From NCBI GenBank assembly GCA_910592005.1, contig CAJVPP010001789.1, positions 1 through 17,899 of the forward strand: a stretch of DNA of 17,899 bases, read 5' to 3'. The stretch's first letter is position 1. Each line of letters opens with the position of its first letter. Source of the DNA: Funneliformis mosseae (lineage: Eukaryota > Glomeromycota > Glomeromycetes > Glomerales > Glomeraceae). Below the pieces are notes generated by a model. The model was not told where the DNA came from. It was given only the letters and a program-made list of their open reading frames with translations, and ran no database searches. Both the position numbers and the translations under genes were made by a program. This document shows positions 1 through 9,386 of this stretch, in pieces.

Positions 1-27
1 TTAGGCTATTTTATTTCTTTCTTGATT

Positions 28-320
28 AGTGTCACTAGTGTCACTAGTAAAAAGTAGTAATTTTTAGAAAAAAAAAATTTTTTTTGTCATGTAAAATTCC
101 TATAATATATTTTATGGTATAGTATATGTGTGATATAATGGTAAGGAATTTTTAAGTGCAAAAAATAAAAAAAAAAGTTAAGAAACTCAGATTTTTCCTG
201 TGACACTAGTAACACCAGTGACAGTCATCAAGAAAACTTTCTTTCGACCTAGAATTCTTAAAGAACCTATTGTCTGCATTACTAGTTCTATCACGAGCTT
301 TTTTTTCCTGTGACACTAGT
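28..320. repeat. Short dispersed repeats built on CACTAGT in the left-end non-coding region
   Basis: Positions 1-363 hold no gene. A 9-base unit gtcactagt occurs twice in tandem at 31-48. The 19-base string tttttcctgtgacactagt occurs exactly at 192-210 and again at 302-320, 110 bases apart, in inverted orientation relative to the 31-48 pair. A related gacactagtaacaccagtga stretch lies at 202-221. The core ACTAGT is itself palindromic. The role is unknown: these may be remnants of a terminal region of the element or of a local satellite. No matching long terminal inverted repeat was seen at the other side by eye. Confidence 0.6.
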
Positions 321-363
321 GATATCCATTAAGTTGTATCATTTTTATTTACCTCTAAATTAC

Positions 364-603
364 CTACCAATGTCCCGCTGAAGCTAACTTAGCCTGCTTT
401 TTCTGATGGTACTGTTCCCTTTTACAGTGCTTTCTAGTGTGTAGATCGCAAAATCCATATTCAGAATAAGTTCGTTTATCACATTCAATGCAAGGTATAT
501 ATGAGGGAGAATTCTGATGTATTTGGCACCCTTTTGGATGAAAGCATCCCTGATTACAAACTTCTCCAGTTCTAAGAATATATAGACATCGATAAAATAC
601 CAT
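364..603 (-). CDS. Small Cys/His-rich, probably zinc-binding protein
   Basis: A 79-residue intact frame starting at an ATG (603-601). It has two Cys/His clusters: C6, C16, C20, C26 and H29, then C38, C41, C52, H55, H59 and C60, followed by a basic tail with RKHCKREQYHQKKQAK and a terminal GHW. The spacing (CxxxC, CxxxxCxxH, CxxC, CxxH) is typical of a double zinc-binding module, and the basic tail suggests nucleic-acid binding. The exact family is not recognised. It is transcribed divergently from the polymerase gene across a 125-bp AT-rich gap, so the two may share a promoter region. Being undamaged beside a heavily broken polymerase is notable. Function beyond metal binding is inference. 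Confidence 0.6.
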   Translation of the reverse strand: MVFYRCLYILRTGEVCNQGCFHPKGCQIHQNSPSYIPCIECDKRTYSEYGFCDLHTRKHCKREQYHQKKQAKLASAGHW

Positions 604-728
604 TTTTGATAACTATGAATAGTTCGATTATGTATCAATTTATATATTTTGGAATTAATTTTTATTTTGAACTTTTTTCTCCCAGAGTATATACTTTCTC
701 TTGAACTGTATATTTGTTATATAATATC
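604..728. promoter_or_regulatory. Divergent AT-rich intergenic region between zinc-protein and polymerase genes
   Basis: This 125-base gap separates two genes pointing away from each other. It is very AT-rich, contains TATA-like strings (ttatatatttt near 639-650) and a 10-base palindrome agtatatact at 686-695. A bidirectional promoter is a reasonable inference; no defined element can be proved from sequence alone. Confidence 0.3.
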
Positions 729-3700
729 ATGACCCAATCTAACTTCTTTGAAGACGCGTTCTCCGCCTTTTTTCACTCAGAGGCTGAAAAAGATAAGAAA
801 GGTCAAGTGATTCGTTATTTCAATGAGGATTACTTAGTGGATATCTCATCTCGTGATAAATTGGCTATGAGAAATGATGAGGGTTCGACTTTAATTCTCA
901 AAGATGAGATAGCAAACCATCGAGATATTCCATTCATATCAGTCGATATAGAAGAAGCAAAAGAATATATTAATAAAACCCCCATTATATTCTTCGCCTT
1001 TATGGATACTTCGTTAATGGCCAGAAAGCAGTTGTTACCATTACTGATATCAAGGTATTTTTCGATATTTGTGTTCTCGACAATGCAAGCATTCCTAAAT
1101 TCTGGTCCAAAATAAAAGACATACTTATCACTGGAAAAGATAAGAATGGAGGCACTGTAAATATGAGTCTATTCCGAAAGGAATATATAAAGGCGTACCC
1201 TATCCGTGATTATCATGCGGAAAAAAAGCTGTATCTCCACGTTGTCATACCTAATAAAGACCAAAGGTTTACTGCTCTTGATATCATCTCAAACTACAAT
1301 TCAAAGGTTGATCTCGAATGTAAAATAGAGACAGCTTCAGACAATACAGGCACGTATTATCGTAAAGTTGCGAGAGAATATAGAATAACATTTTCCAGGT
1401 GGGGGTCTATAAGCAACTATAAATATAATCACAGTGTACCTTACTATGCGAGATCCCATCACTGCCCACATGCATTTTATGTCTACATTGATAATTTTTG
1501 CCCTATAGAGAATTTCAAACCACTTTACAAAATCTATTCATCTTTTCTCTTTACCCATAATCGAGCATTGGTTCTAACATGGGATATAAAAACACACGAT
1601 TTACGCAGATTAGATAATAAAGCCCCAGAAGCAAAAAATGAAACAGCTCAAGTTTTTATGATCTGCATAACCCTACACTGGAAAGATGATCCAATTCCTC
1701 TAGAGAAGATATGTTTAGTCGATGTAGAAACAAAACCAGACTCACACTGGATCACAATCATATGCGAGAATCAGATCAATCTTTTAAAGAAATTTACTTT
1801 ATGTTGAAAATCTTTTGCCTTAGATATCCATCTCAGTTTTAACGATTCAGGATACGATTGGCCTTTCATTGTAAAAAAGGCCACCAAATTAAATGTTCTC
1901 AAGTGGATGGTTCAGCGAATATTGGCAAACCCGCATAAGAAAGCTGATGCTAAATCAATTTTCACTTGGAATTATTTTGGTGGAAGAGGAAAGCCACTAA
2001 CTAATGGTTTCTTCCAAAGGAGCCAATGGGCAAAGAAAGTGGACAAGGGTCCCAAAAAACCATTAGGCCGAGATTTTATCGATATCAAAATCAATTCAAC
2101 TTTGAAGTTCGAATTCTCCTTTCTTAAGCTCCCAGGATGTGTACCTATCGATGTTCGCCTAAGTTTTATGCAACTCCACCCCCGCTCTGAGAAAACATTA
2201 CTCAAATATTTCTTAGAAGAATGTGGCCTCAATAGCAAAGCTGATATGCTCATGAGTAAATTATGGAAGTATTATTCGGAGGCCAAAGATAGGACTTCGG
2301 TTGCTTCTAGCAACCAAAATATGCATAAAATCGTAAATTATTATGTTATAGATGCTTTACGTTGTCAAGAACTCATGGTCAAATGTAATATTATAAATGA
2401 TTATAGAGAAGTCACTTCGATCGCATATATAACTTTATTTGACACACATTATTACGCTATAGGAAAGAAAGTATGTAATCTCTTAGGCGTTGAAGCGTGA
2501 GCGCAGAATATTCTATTTACTATGAAAGCTTCTGAGCAGAAAGAATCTGGGAAATATCCAGGAGCATATGTTTTCTCTCCTGAGAAAGGTCTTGAGAATA
2601 AACGTCTTGTGACGGGTTTGGACTTTGCTTTCTTATATCCTAGCATAATTATGAACTATAATCTCTCGTCAGAAAAGATGGTTACAAGACTTTCAGAAGC
2701 GGATGCACTAAAAAGAGAGAACAAAATACTCCACAATATTGAATTTCACTTTAATAGTTGAGACGTACGAGCATAGACCATACGACACGAGAATAAATCC
2801 GATCAGAAAGGTCTGTTTCCAAAAATATTAAAAAATTTGCTTAATATGCGGAATAGGGTAAAGACCCAGTTAAAACTTCTCAGAAAGAAAAAGGATTATA
2901 TGGGGGAAGTTAAAAGTAGAATGGATTCGACTAGCATCGGTGGATCTTTCTCGGTGGTGAACGCAATCGAAGATGTTTTATCCTCGATAATAGATAAGAA
3001 GAAGTATGCTGAAATGACTGATATCCTGAATCCTTTTATTGGTTCATCGTACAATAGTTTCAGTAAAGAATATGATTCTGTCTGTTTCGACCATAATTCT
3101 TTGAATTCGAAGCAGAAAGTGATTAAATTGTTTATGAATTTATTTTATGGTGAAATGGGCAATAGTGATTCTCCGTTCAAGTTTATAGAACTTGCCAGAG
3201 GTGTTACTTCAGCTGGACGAGAAAATATCAAACTCGTTGCAGAATTCGTAAAAAAGAAAGGTTTTGGAATAAAATATGGTGATACCGATTTCCTATATCT
3301 CACTTGCCCAGATTCTTGTTATGAGGAATGTGATTTAGCCTACAACGACGGGAAAGGCACAATCTCGAAACTAGAGTACTGGACCAAAATGGTTAAGATT
3401 ACTATGATTGTAATGGAGAAATTACGCAATGAAGTAAACACCTTTCTTAGACTAAAAACTAAATCAGATTATCTTAAGATGGCTTATGAAGAAGTATTAT
3501 TCTCAATAGTGTTCACTAGGAAGAAAAAATATTTTGGCACTCCTCATGAAGATACAGTAAACTTCAGTCTGAAGAAACCATTTATTAGAGGGATTGATAC
3601 TGTGAAACAAGGCAAATCCCAGCTTTTTAAGATTATAGGCGAACAGATTATGAATGAAGTCAGGGATGTTAATAATGAGCGCTCCCTCCATAAAATTGTT

Positions 3701-4714
3701 GAAGGCGTTCTCAGGAATGCCATAACCAATCCCAAGCAATGGGATTTTGAGCAGTTTATAGAGACCGATGCATAGAAACCCGATGTAAATAATAAAGCCG
3801 TTCAGCGGTTTATAAGTCGAATGAGAAGAAAATACGATAGTAAGATTCCAGTACCAGGTGAGCGCTTTAGTTATGTAGTGTCTTACTCTGAAAACACTTT
3901 TGATTTACATAGTAGAAAATTAATGCCAACTAAGGGTGAAAAAATGGAATTTGCCGATGTAGCTAAGGAATTGGGGAAGGAACTAGATTTATACCATTAT
4001 TTTGAAAAAACTATTATTGGCCTCTGTGCCCGATTTATTATGTATGACAAGAAGTATGAGCCAGAACCCTCAAGTCGAATTATACGAATTGAAGACCCGG
4101 ATGAGAAATATAAGCAAATTGATGACTACGCTCAAAATAAGGCCAAGTCATGGCTTGAGGGATTTGTAAAAGAGAATATTATAGTGAATGGTGTTACTTT
4201 CAAGATGATAATATTCCGCAGAAAAGCTTATAAGCGTGCTTACGAACATGCGGTTAAAAAAGCGCAAGAAATATTATATCAAAAGATAGGTTACTCATAT
4301 GAAATATTTTATAGTGAATGGCTTAACTACGAGATTTTCATGGCAAGTAACCCTGTCGAGGTATTATGGGAGAAATTTATAAAATGCATTAGGAAAATTT
4401 CAAAAGATAAAAACCTCTCGGTAGATGACGAAATAAAGGAAAAAATATGCTCTGATTTTGCTCGATATCCTAGCGAGCTTGCAAAGTGTATTGAAGAGTA
4501 TAATTTATTCTTTCACAAATTGGTCTATTATATGCGTTATAAAGAGTATGTATTAATTTCAGAAGAAATCGGCCCAGTTTCATCCATACGAAAAAATGAG
4601 ATAATTGCTGACCTATCCGCCTTACTTTACATAGTTTCCATAAAGAAAATGGCGCTAGATGAAATTAGTAATTTATGGTATTTCCATCTTGAGGGTGTAA
4701 CTGAAAGTACTTAG
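729..4714 (+). pseudogene. Family-B DNA polymerase, full length but interrupted (Maverick/large-DNA-virus type)
   Basis: About 1,330 codons. The ATG at 729 is the first in frame. The N-terminal part reads in one frame to about 985, then the frame changes by -1 beside a C5 run (979-983). From there a single frame runs to the TAG at 4712. Visible motifs: Exo I TWDIKT (Asp 1583; the usual Glu is Lys), Exo [12 protein letters not shown] (1838-1867), Exo III YYVID (Asp 2351), motif [11 protein letters not shown] (2621-2650), motif [10 protein letters not shown] (3125-3151), motif C YGDTDF (3275-3292) and a KKKYFG tract near 3524. Internal stops are TGA 1805, TGA 2498, TGA 2759, TAG 2774 and TAG 3773. 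The Exo II and KKKY forms resemble polymerases of large DNA viruses; whether the source is a Maverick or an endogenised virus is unresolved. Not functional as written: exonuclease Glu lost, five stops, one frameshift. Confidence 0.9.
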
Positions 4715-4962
4715 ATGGGTTACATTATTGAGTACTCTTAGCTGAAATTTTCACACCTTCGCTAGAATACTTAGCCGTTAAGGCGCTTCGCATAATATTA
4801 TTTATATATTTTTTCTTCCTTCGGTCGTGCAATAATACCGGCTAACTTCAATTTCTATCTTCAAACTTCTAGCCTCTGATCATACAGCTCAGCCTCGGAA
4901 ATGCCTGGAGATGATAAAAAATAGTTCCAATAAGGAAGGGTATTACTTTTTTTCCTTGAATT
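4715..4962. other. Intergenic region between convergent genes, no gene seen
   Basis: T-rich spacer between the 3' ends of the polymerase and the membrane-anchored coiled-coil gene. Short frames here carry many stops in all directions and show no recognisable motif. It may hold the 3' untranslated ends of both genes. Confidence 0.5.
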
Positions 4963-5808
4963 CTACCATTTCCTGACCACAAACCATATAACCACAATCA
5001 GTAGTAAAGCAAGTATAGCATATGGCATTAAGAAATTTTCAACGGCAGGAACAGCTGGTACTAGAGGCATTTTTTGGGACAATGATACCACTTTTGCGCT
5101 ACCTACAGAAATTGTCAGGTCAAGATTGGGAAGAGTTTCTTCAGGACCAAGTTGAGATAAATTGTTTATAGGCGAAGGTGGACGATCTACTTCATTATTT
5201 TTTTTTAACGCTAACTGCTCCTTAAGGGATCTATTTACCTCTATTAAATTTGACCGTGCTAAAAATAAAGAATCTATCATCTGATTATATATGCTTTTTG
5301 AGGACTCTATTCCCTTTTCCATACATTCTATTTCATATTTTTTCGAGGATAAATCATCCTTTACTTGCTCCAATTCAAGCCTAAGTGAATTGATCTCTTT
5401 AGGATCAGATAAGTTTATTTGGGCCGGCTCTTCTAAAAGTCCTCCCACTGCATCTGAATCATGAAATACTTGTTCTAGTTCTAAGTCATCCAACTCACCT
5501 TCCAATTCACGTATTTTAGTTTTAAGAGAAAGAATTTGGACCTTGTCAGTGGACGAAGCTTTCTGGGCTAAAGTTGCCTCTCTCTTTAGCGTTTTGATTT
5601 TAGTTTCGAGTTCAATACGAGACCTCTGTTCAGAAATAAATTTGGATCTAAGTTTAGTACTAGACGCATTTAACTGACTAGCTTTATTTCCCATATCAGC
5701 ATAAATTCGCTGAAACTCCTCCTCTCGCTCCGAATACTCTAAATTTTTAGCCAACAACTTTTCACAAAGATCATTAATTTCAGCTTTAGAACTAAGAGTG
5801 GTATACAA
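4963..5808 (-). CDS. Coiled-coil protein with C-terminal membrane anchor (5' end uncertain)
   Basis: An open frame of 281 codons. Residues about 5-210 are rich in E, K, L, S and R with heptad-like spacing, indicating long coiled coils. A Pro-rich linker follows (PPSPINN, then PLVPAVPAVEN). The last 23 residues are strongly hydrophobic (FLMPYAILALLLIVVIWFVV) and end in RKW, as in a tail-anchored membrane protein. The frame does not begin with ATG (first codon TTG). An A8 run at 5809-5816 joins it by a -1 shift to an open upstream frame reaching about 5912 (SAYEQELKK), so the gene is probably longer and 5'-broken. Its start SKAEINDLCEKLL closely matches SKEDLNELCEKLL at the end of the polyprotein at 6955, so this looks like the C-terminal part of a paralogous copy. 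Function unknown; membrane tethering is inferred. Confidence 0.6.
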   Translation of the reverse strand: MYTTLSSKAEINDLCEKLLAKNLEYSEREEEFQRIYADMGNKASQLNASSTKLRSKFISEQRSRIELETKIKTLKREATLAQKASSTDKVQILSLKTKIRELEGELDDLELEQVFHDSDAVGGLLEEPAQINLSDPKEINSLRLELEQVKDDLSSKKYEIECMEKGIESSKSIYNQMIDSLFLARSNLIEVNRSLKEQLALKKNNEVDRPPSPINNLSQLGPEETLPNLDLTISVGSAKVVSLSQKMPLVPAVPAVENFLMPYAILALLLIVVIWFVVRKW

Positions 5809-5966
5809 TTTTTTTTGAGCTCTTGCTCATACGCACTACCAAGCTGATGACCTTTATTATTAATATCTTTTAAGGTATACACATTAGTTATAGCCTTTTT
5901 TTGGCTTAGTTGCTAGTACAGTAAAATTAAAATAATTAAATATAACCAATACTAATAAAAAGAACT

Positions 5967-6227
5967 ATGCGTAGATATCTAAGATCTAATGCAACTCCTC
6001 TTTCACCTGAAGCATATTGTGATATTATAGATGCTAAAGGTAAAAAGAATATATCATCAGTTTTAGCTAAAAAATACAAAATATCATCACAGAGGGTATA
6101 TCAAATCTGGCAAGAACAGAAGTATCCTCCTGATGTTAGCTTGACTAACCAAAATAATGATTGGGATAAAGAAATTGAACGCATATATAATTTATATGCT
6201 GAACTTCCAAGTGAAATTTATTTTTGA
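5967..6227 (+). CDS. Small helix-turn-helix protein, copy 1 (C-terminal tail possibly cut by TGA)
   Basis: 86 codons from an ATG, divergent from the coiled-coil gene. Residues about 27-49 (NISSVLAKKYKISSQRVYQIW region) have the pattern of a helix-turn-helix: a short helix, a turn, then a recognition helix ending in YQIW. The N-terminus RRYLRSNATPLSPEAY matches the second copy at 6467, so these are tandem paralogues. The same frame continues after TGA 6225-6227 to 6446 as an S/T/N/D/I-rich stretch, so the stop may be a mutated Trp codon and the original protein about 159 residues. Likely a DNA-binding regulator of the element or an excision/terminase-type accessory factor; the exact role is inference. 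Confidence 0.55.
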   Translation: MRRYLRSNATPLSPEAYCDIIDAKGKKNISSVLAKKYKISSQRVYQIWQEQKYPPDVSLTNQNNDWDKEIERIYNLYAELPSEIYF

Positions 6228-6241
6228 AGAACAGATAGTAC

Positions 6242-6413
6242 CTATACTGTGTATAGTACTGATGCTTCTAATACTTCTAATACTTTGCGTATTACTGATA
6301 CTTCGCATAGATTCAATAATTTACACATATTTTTTACTAATATCACAGATAGAGTCCGTAGTGTGCATACCATTAATACTTCTGATACTCTGCATACTAC
6401 GCATAGTATTAAT
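6242..6413 (+). repeat. Degenerate internal repeat in the tail of HTH copy 1
   Basis: Two related segments of about 40-50 bases, near 6270-6320 and 6374-6413, share AATACTTCTrATACT and GCATAsTA-type blocks (AATACTTCTAATACTTTGCG versus AATACTTCTGATACTCTGCA). Translated in the HTH1 frame they give S/T/N/D-rich text (SNTLRITDTSH versus INTSDTLHTTH). A small perfect hairpin, CTATAC-TGT-GTATAG, lies at 6242-6256. It looks like an expanding low-complexity tract. Confidence 0.45.
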
Positions 6414-6466
6414 ATTTTGTGTACACATTTTTTATTAATAGTATGAAAATCTGATTGACTACTAAT

Positions 6467-6966
6467 ATGATCAACCCATCACCTAAAAAGTATATGCGTT
6501 CTGATGCTACAAAATTATCTTCTGCAGATTATGAAGATATCATACAATACTGAGATATAAAGTCCAAGCCTTTAGATCAATTAAGAAAGAAATTTCATGT
6601 ATTAACTTCTCGTTTATATCAGATTTGGAGAGGACAGGAGGTAGAAAGGGTCGAATAGAACTATTCAGCAGTCCCGCTTTCTTATTCAAGTACAAATGTT
6701 GTAGATAAACAGAATGTACCAGAAGTTTTAGTAGAATGCAATGTTATTTCTGGAAGTAAGATAAAAAGACCGGAGGAAAGAAACCCAAGTCTAAATCCGT
6801 TAGAATTTCTGAACCATCTATTACCCAGAATCAGCCAACGTCTACAAGTCCAAAGGGTTCTGAAGGTTTAAATATTAGCAGAGAGGATCTAAATGCATTT
6901 TATGAAAAAGAAGCTAAGAGAGACGAAAAAAATAAAGTAGAGATGAATAGACGTCTAGCCATGTAG
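6467..6966 (+). pseudogene. Helix-turn-helix protein, copy 2, broken
   Basis: Starts at ATG 6467 with KKYMRSDATKLSSADYEDII, parallel to copy 1, and keeps the recognition-helix ending RLYQIW. It carries TGA at 6551 and TAG at 6656 and then changes frame by -1 near an A5 run around 6760. The second frame is open to TAG 6964 and encodes a Lys/Ser/Pro-rich linker (KKPKSKSVRISEPS) and a charged helix (EDLNAFYEKEAKRDEKNK). The intact protein would be about 166 residues: an N-terminal HTH and a C-terminal charged helical tail. Its last codons overlap, tail to tail, the last codons of the opposite-strand polyprotein (6955-6966). Likely DNA-binding; the role in the element is unknown. Confidence 0.6.
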
Positions 6967-7930
6967 AAGATATTTCCCATTTAGTTTATCATAGTGTACT
7001 AATAATTTCTCACATAATTCGTTAAGATCCTCTTTAGACTTAAGAGCGTTAAATAACATTTTTTTAAGCTCCTTATAACTCATTTTTTTTAATGCACCAT
7101 CCTCACTTAAGTCCTGTGAAATGCAGTCTAGAATCATGGAATCGTCACATTCAGGAGTAACATTCGCGCAATTCACTTCAAGTTTGTTCTTGATATTATG
7201 CATATTAATTGGGATAAAAAATTCCTTACCATTACACTCTAGTCTCAATTCTCACTTTGATGCAAGTAAATCATAGTTATATTTATCGAGAAGTGTGTTG
7301 GGTAAGATCAGTATTAGCTTAGAATACTTAACTACAGCAAAATCAGCATAAATAGTACATCTGGGAGCAAAATTTACTGGAACATTTCTAACAATTCCAA
7401 GCGACTCTGTAGGAGTAGTAGCAATACTTCTGAGATCATGTTTTTCTTTTGTATCAATTACTAGCTTTGATCATTTAGATATATTTTCAGACATAATCAA
7501 AAAATTAGTACCAGGATCAACTGTACCCGCTGGAATCACTAGATGCTTAATTTTACATTTAACAGTAACAACATCTGTGGCGGGTTCTTTTCTTTGAACA
7601 AAGTCTATCTCCATAGGACCATCAATGAACTCATCATCCTCAAAATCGGCTGGTATTTTAGAATCACCATTTTACGGTAAAGGAGGGTTGTAATAGTGCT
7701 AAACTTTTCATTAAGCACCTTCTCAATAATTTTCTCAATAATTTTTTCTAGGTGGAATTGGTCGTCCTATGACGGGGACTTTGAACTTTGCTTTTCCTTT
7801 TTAGAGATAGGAATCGATGTTAAAAGAGGAGTTTTTATATCTTTTACCTTATAAGACTTGTAAGTCTTTGATTTCTTCTTCTGCGAAAAAGTAATAGTGC
7901 TATGCGGTCCCTTTGAGACCTGCTCTTTCT
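6955..7930 (-). pseudogene. Polyprotein C-terminal part: retropepsin-like aspartic protease and start of a coiled coil, broken
   Basis: Continues the Gag-like frame after a -1 shift at an A9 run (7943-7935). First comes a Lys/Ser/Thr-rich linker with TAG at 7767-7769, then another -1 shift near 7700. The protease-like region (about 7640-7170) reads VKCKIKHLVIPAGTVDPGTN, then FLIMSENISK, with SKLVIDTKEKHDLRSIATTP following a TGA at 7471, and LILILPNTLLDKY later. This matches the retropepsin layout: hydrophobic strand, D-[ST]-G motif (here DPG, Asp at 7518-7516), and a later hydrophobic ILG-like strand. DPG instead of DTG/DSG would be expected to weaken catalysis. Other stops: TAA 7672, TGA 7252. 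After the protease the frame enters a Lys/Glu/Leu-rich helix ending ELCEKLLVHYDKLNGKY, then a stop at 6955. Family assignment rests on pattern and on recollection of similar fungal proteins, not a search. Confidence 0.6.
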
Positions 7931-7943
7931 TCACTTTTTTTTT
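7906..7943 (-). other. Possible -1 ribosomal frameshift signal between Gag-like and protease frames
   Basis: On the - strand an A9 run is followed by G, giving the slippery heptamer A-AAA-AAG (7940-7934) in the correct phase, and TGA follows at once (7933-7931). The -1 frame is open onward into the linker and protease. Thirteen bases downstream lies a potential 6-bp hairpin GGTCTC-AAA-GGGACC (7920-7906, one G-T pair). Gag-to-protease -1 shifts at such heptamers are well known in retroelements. The spacer is longer than the usual 5-9 bases, and other genes here show -1 lesions at homopolymers, so simple mutation is a real alternative. Confidence 0.35.
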
Positions 7944-9385
7944 ATTTGAGATATATTAACATTAATTTCAGCATCAGCCTCAACCTCAGATTCTGATTCA
8001 GAAGAAGAACTCTCAGAGCTAGAAGAGCTATTCTCAAACTCTGATGAAGAAGTATCATTATCAGAAGAATCTGAGTCTGATTGTTCGTCTACTCTAGCTG
8101 TATGGACTCGACCACTTTTGGATTTTTTCTTCTTCTTAGACTTATTTTTCAATTTCTTTTTTTTTATTTTAGAAGTTTTACAGGTAGGTTTACAGCCACT
8201 TTTATGTAACTTTTTAACTGCATTAATTTGTTTAGAAAGCTTGGCATAGTTGGCATTAGCAACACCCAATCTCCTTATTAATTTGTCATTAATATAATTA
8301 TCTAAGGATGTAAGATCTCTTGGTGCATCAGGTGGCATTTCCAAACACACTGCACGTATATACATCTTTTCTAAGGCCTCATTATTCTGGGGGTACACTT
8401 AAGCCAGTTGAACTAGTTGAGCTAGTTGCGCTTGTAAAGATGCTATTTTGTTATTTAACTTTTCAATCTCAGCCGAAGTAGCTCCTTGAGAATTAGTTTT
8501 ATATGAAGGTTGATGCAAAGTCGTTCCAAAAATTTGCTGGGCACTATATCTTTCAATTTTCTCTAATTTCTTAATTAATGTAGGAAGAGGAGTCTCTAAG
8601 CCAATTCGTCTTACTTCTATTTGGTTATCAGGCTTAAGGCTATGAAAAAATTGCTGTTTAACTAATTCATCTTGATTTATAGCAGGAAGTAAAAGGTATG
8701 CTAATTTAACCATTCTCTTTAAGTTAGCATAGAATCGCCTTACAGGATCATTACCTTGAACAAGCGACTGAAATTTAACTTTAGATTGTTCAGTAGTAAC
8801 CATTGAAAAGTCATGTAAAAAGGTATATATCTTCTATCCAATAAACATTTCAGGAGCTATAACATTACCACTTGCATTAGCATTTGATGCATTTGAAGAT
8901 AAAAGAGTTAGATGACCATCTAATATGGACCAGTCCTTTTCCCAAATAGTATGTTCAGATACTATTGGATTGGCAATCGCATTATTATCAGCCAGTACAG
9001 TATTTCTTGTATGGAGAGCTCCACCTCAAAATTGATTAGCATTAATAGCACGTAATGCATTATTATTAGCTAGACTATTGATAGCACTAATATTTGCAAG
9101 ACTAGTATTATCACTAATATTTTGCAACTTCCAATTTCTTCCCTTTATCTCAGTTTCATACCAATCTTTTGCATAATCTAGTAAACCTGATTCAAAAAGT
9201 CCATCAATACGAATTCAGTATTGATAACCTACATTCAGATCATGATTAAGAGAAGCTTCATACCATTGACGCAAATTTCTTATATAATCTGCTGGATCTT
9301 CACCAGCTAAACCATGAAATTTTAGAGGTAAATATCCTACCATACCTATATGTTGTATATTAGGTGAGTTATTCTGAAGCACCAA
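7931..9385 (-). pseudogene. Polyprotein central part: retrotransposon Gag-like region with charged linker
   Basis: One reading frame runs from about 9385 to 7931. It begins near GYLPLKFHGLAGEDPADYI and continues with LRQWYEASL and GLLDYAKDWYETEI, the Gag/capsid pattern of F-x-G, W-Y and a later A-x-x-W-Y. After an Asn/Ala-rich stretch comes a second Gag-like half (residues from ATG 8803: VRRFYANLKRMVKLAYLL, then QQFFHSLKPDNQIEVRR). A linker follows: Lys-rich at about 8200-8110, then Ser/Asp/Glu-rich at 8090-7960. Internal stops are TGA 9215, TGA 9026, TAG 8834 and TAA 8399; the first three sit where Trp would fit. Probably a nucleic-acid-binding or particle-forming structural protein. No reverse transcriptase was seen. 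Gag assignment is by pattern only. Confidence 0.6.
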
Positions 9386-9386
9386 A

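Noticed and set aside
729..4714. Linear mitochondrial plasmid (PolB-bearing, TGA = Trp)
   Set aside because: TAG stops are also present, no phage-type RNA polymerase is visible, and neighbouring genes have spliceosomal introns and Maverick-type functions.
6157..6438. Hydrophobic Leu/Ile-rich open frame that could be a membrane protein
   Set aside because: It is an out-of-frame shadow of the HTH1 tail repeat; the hydrophobicity follows from T-rich low-complexity DNA.
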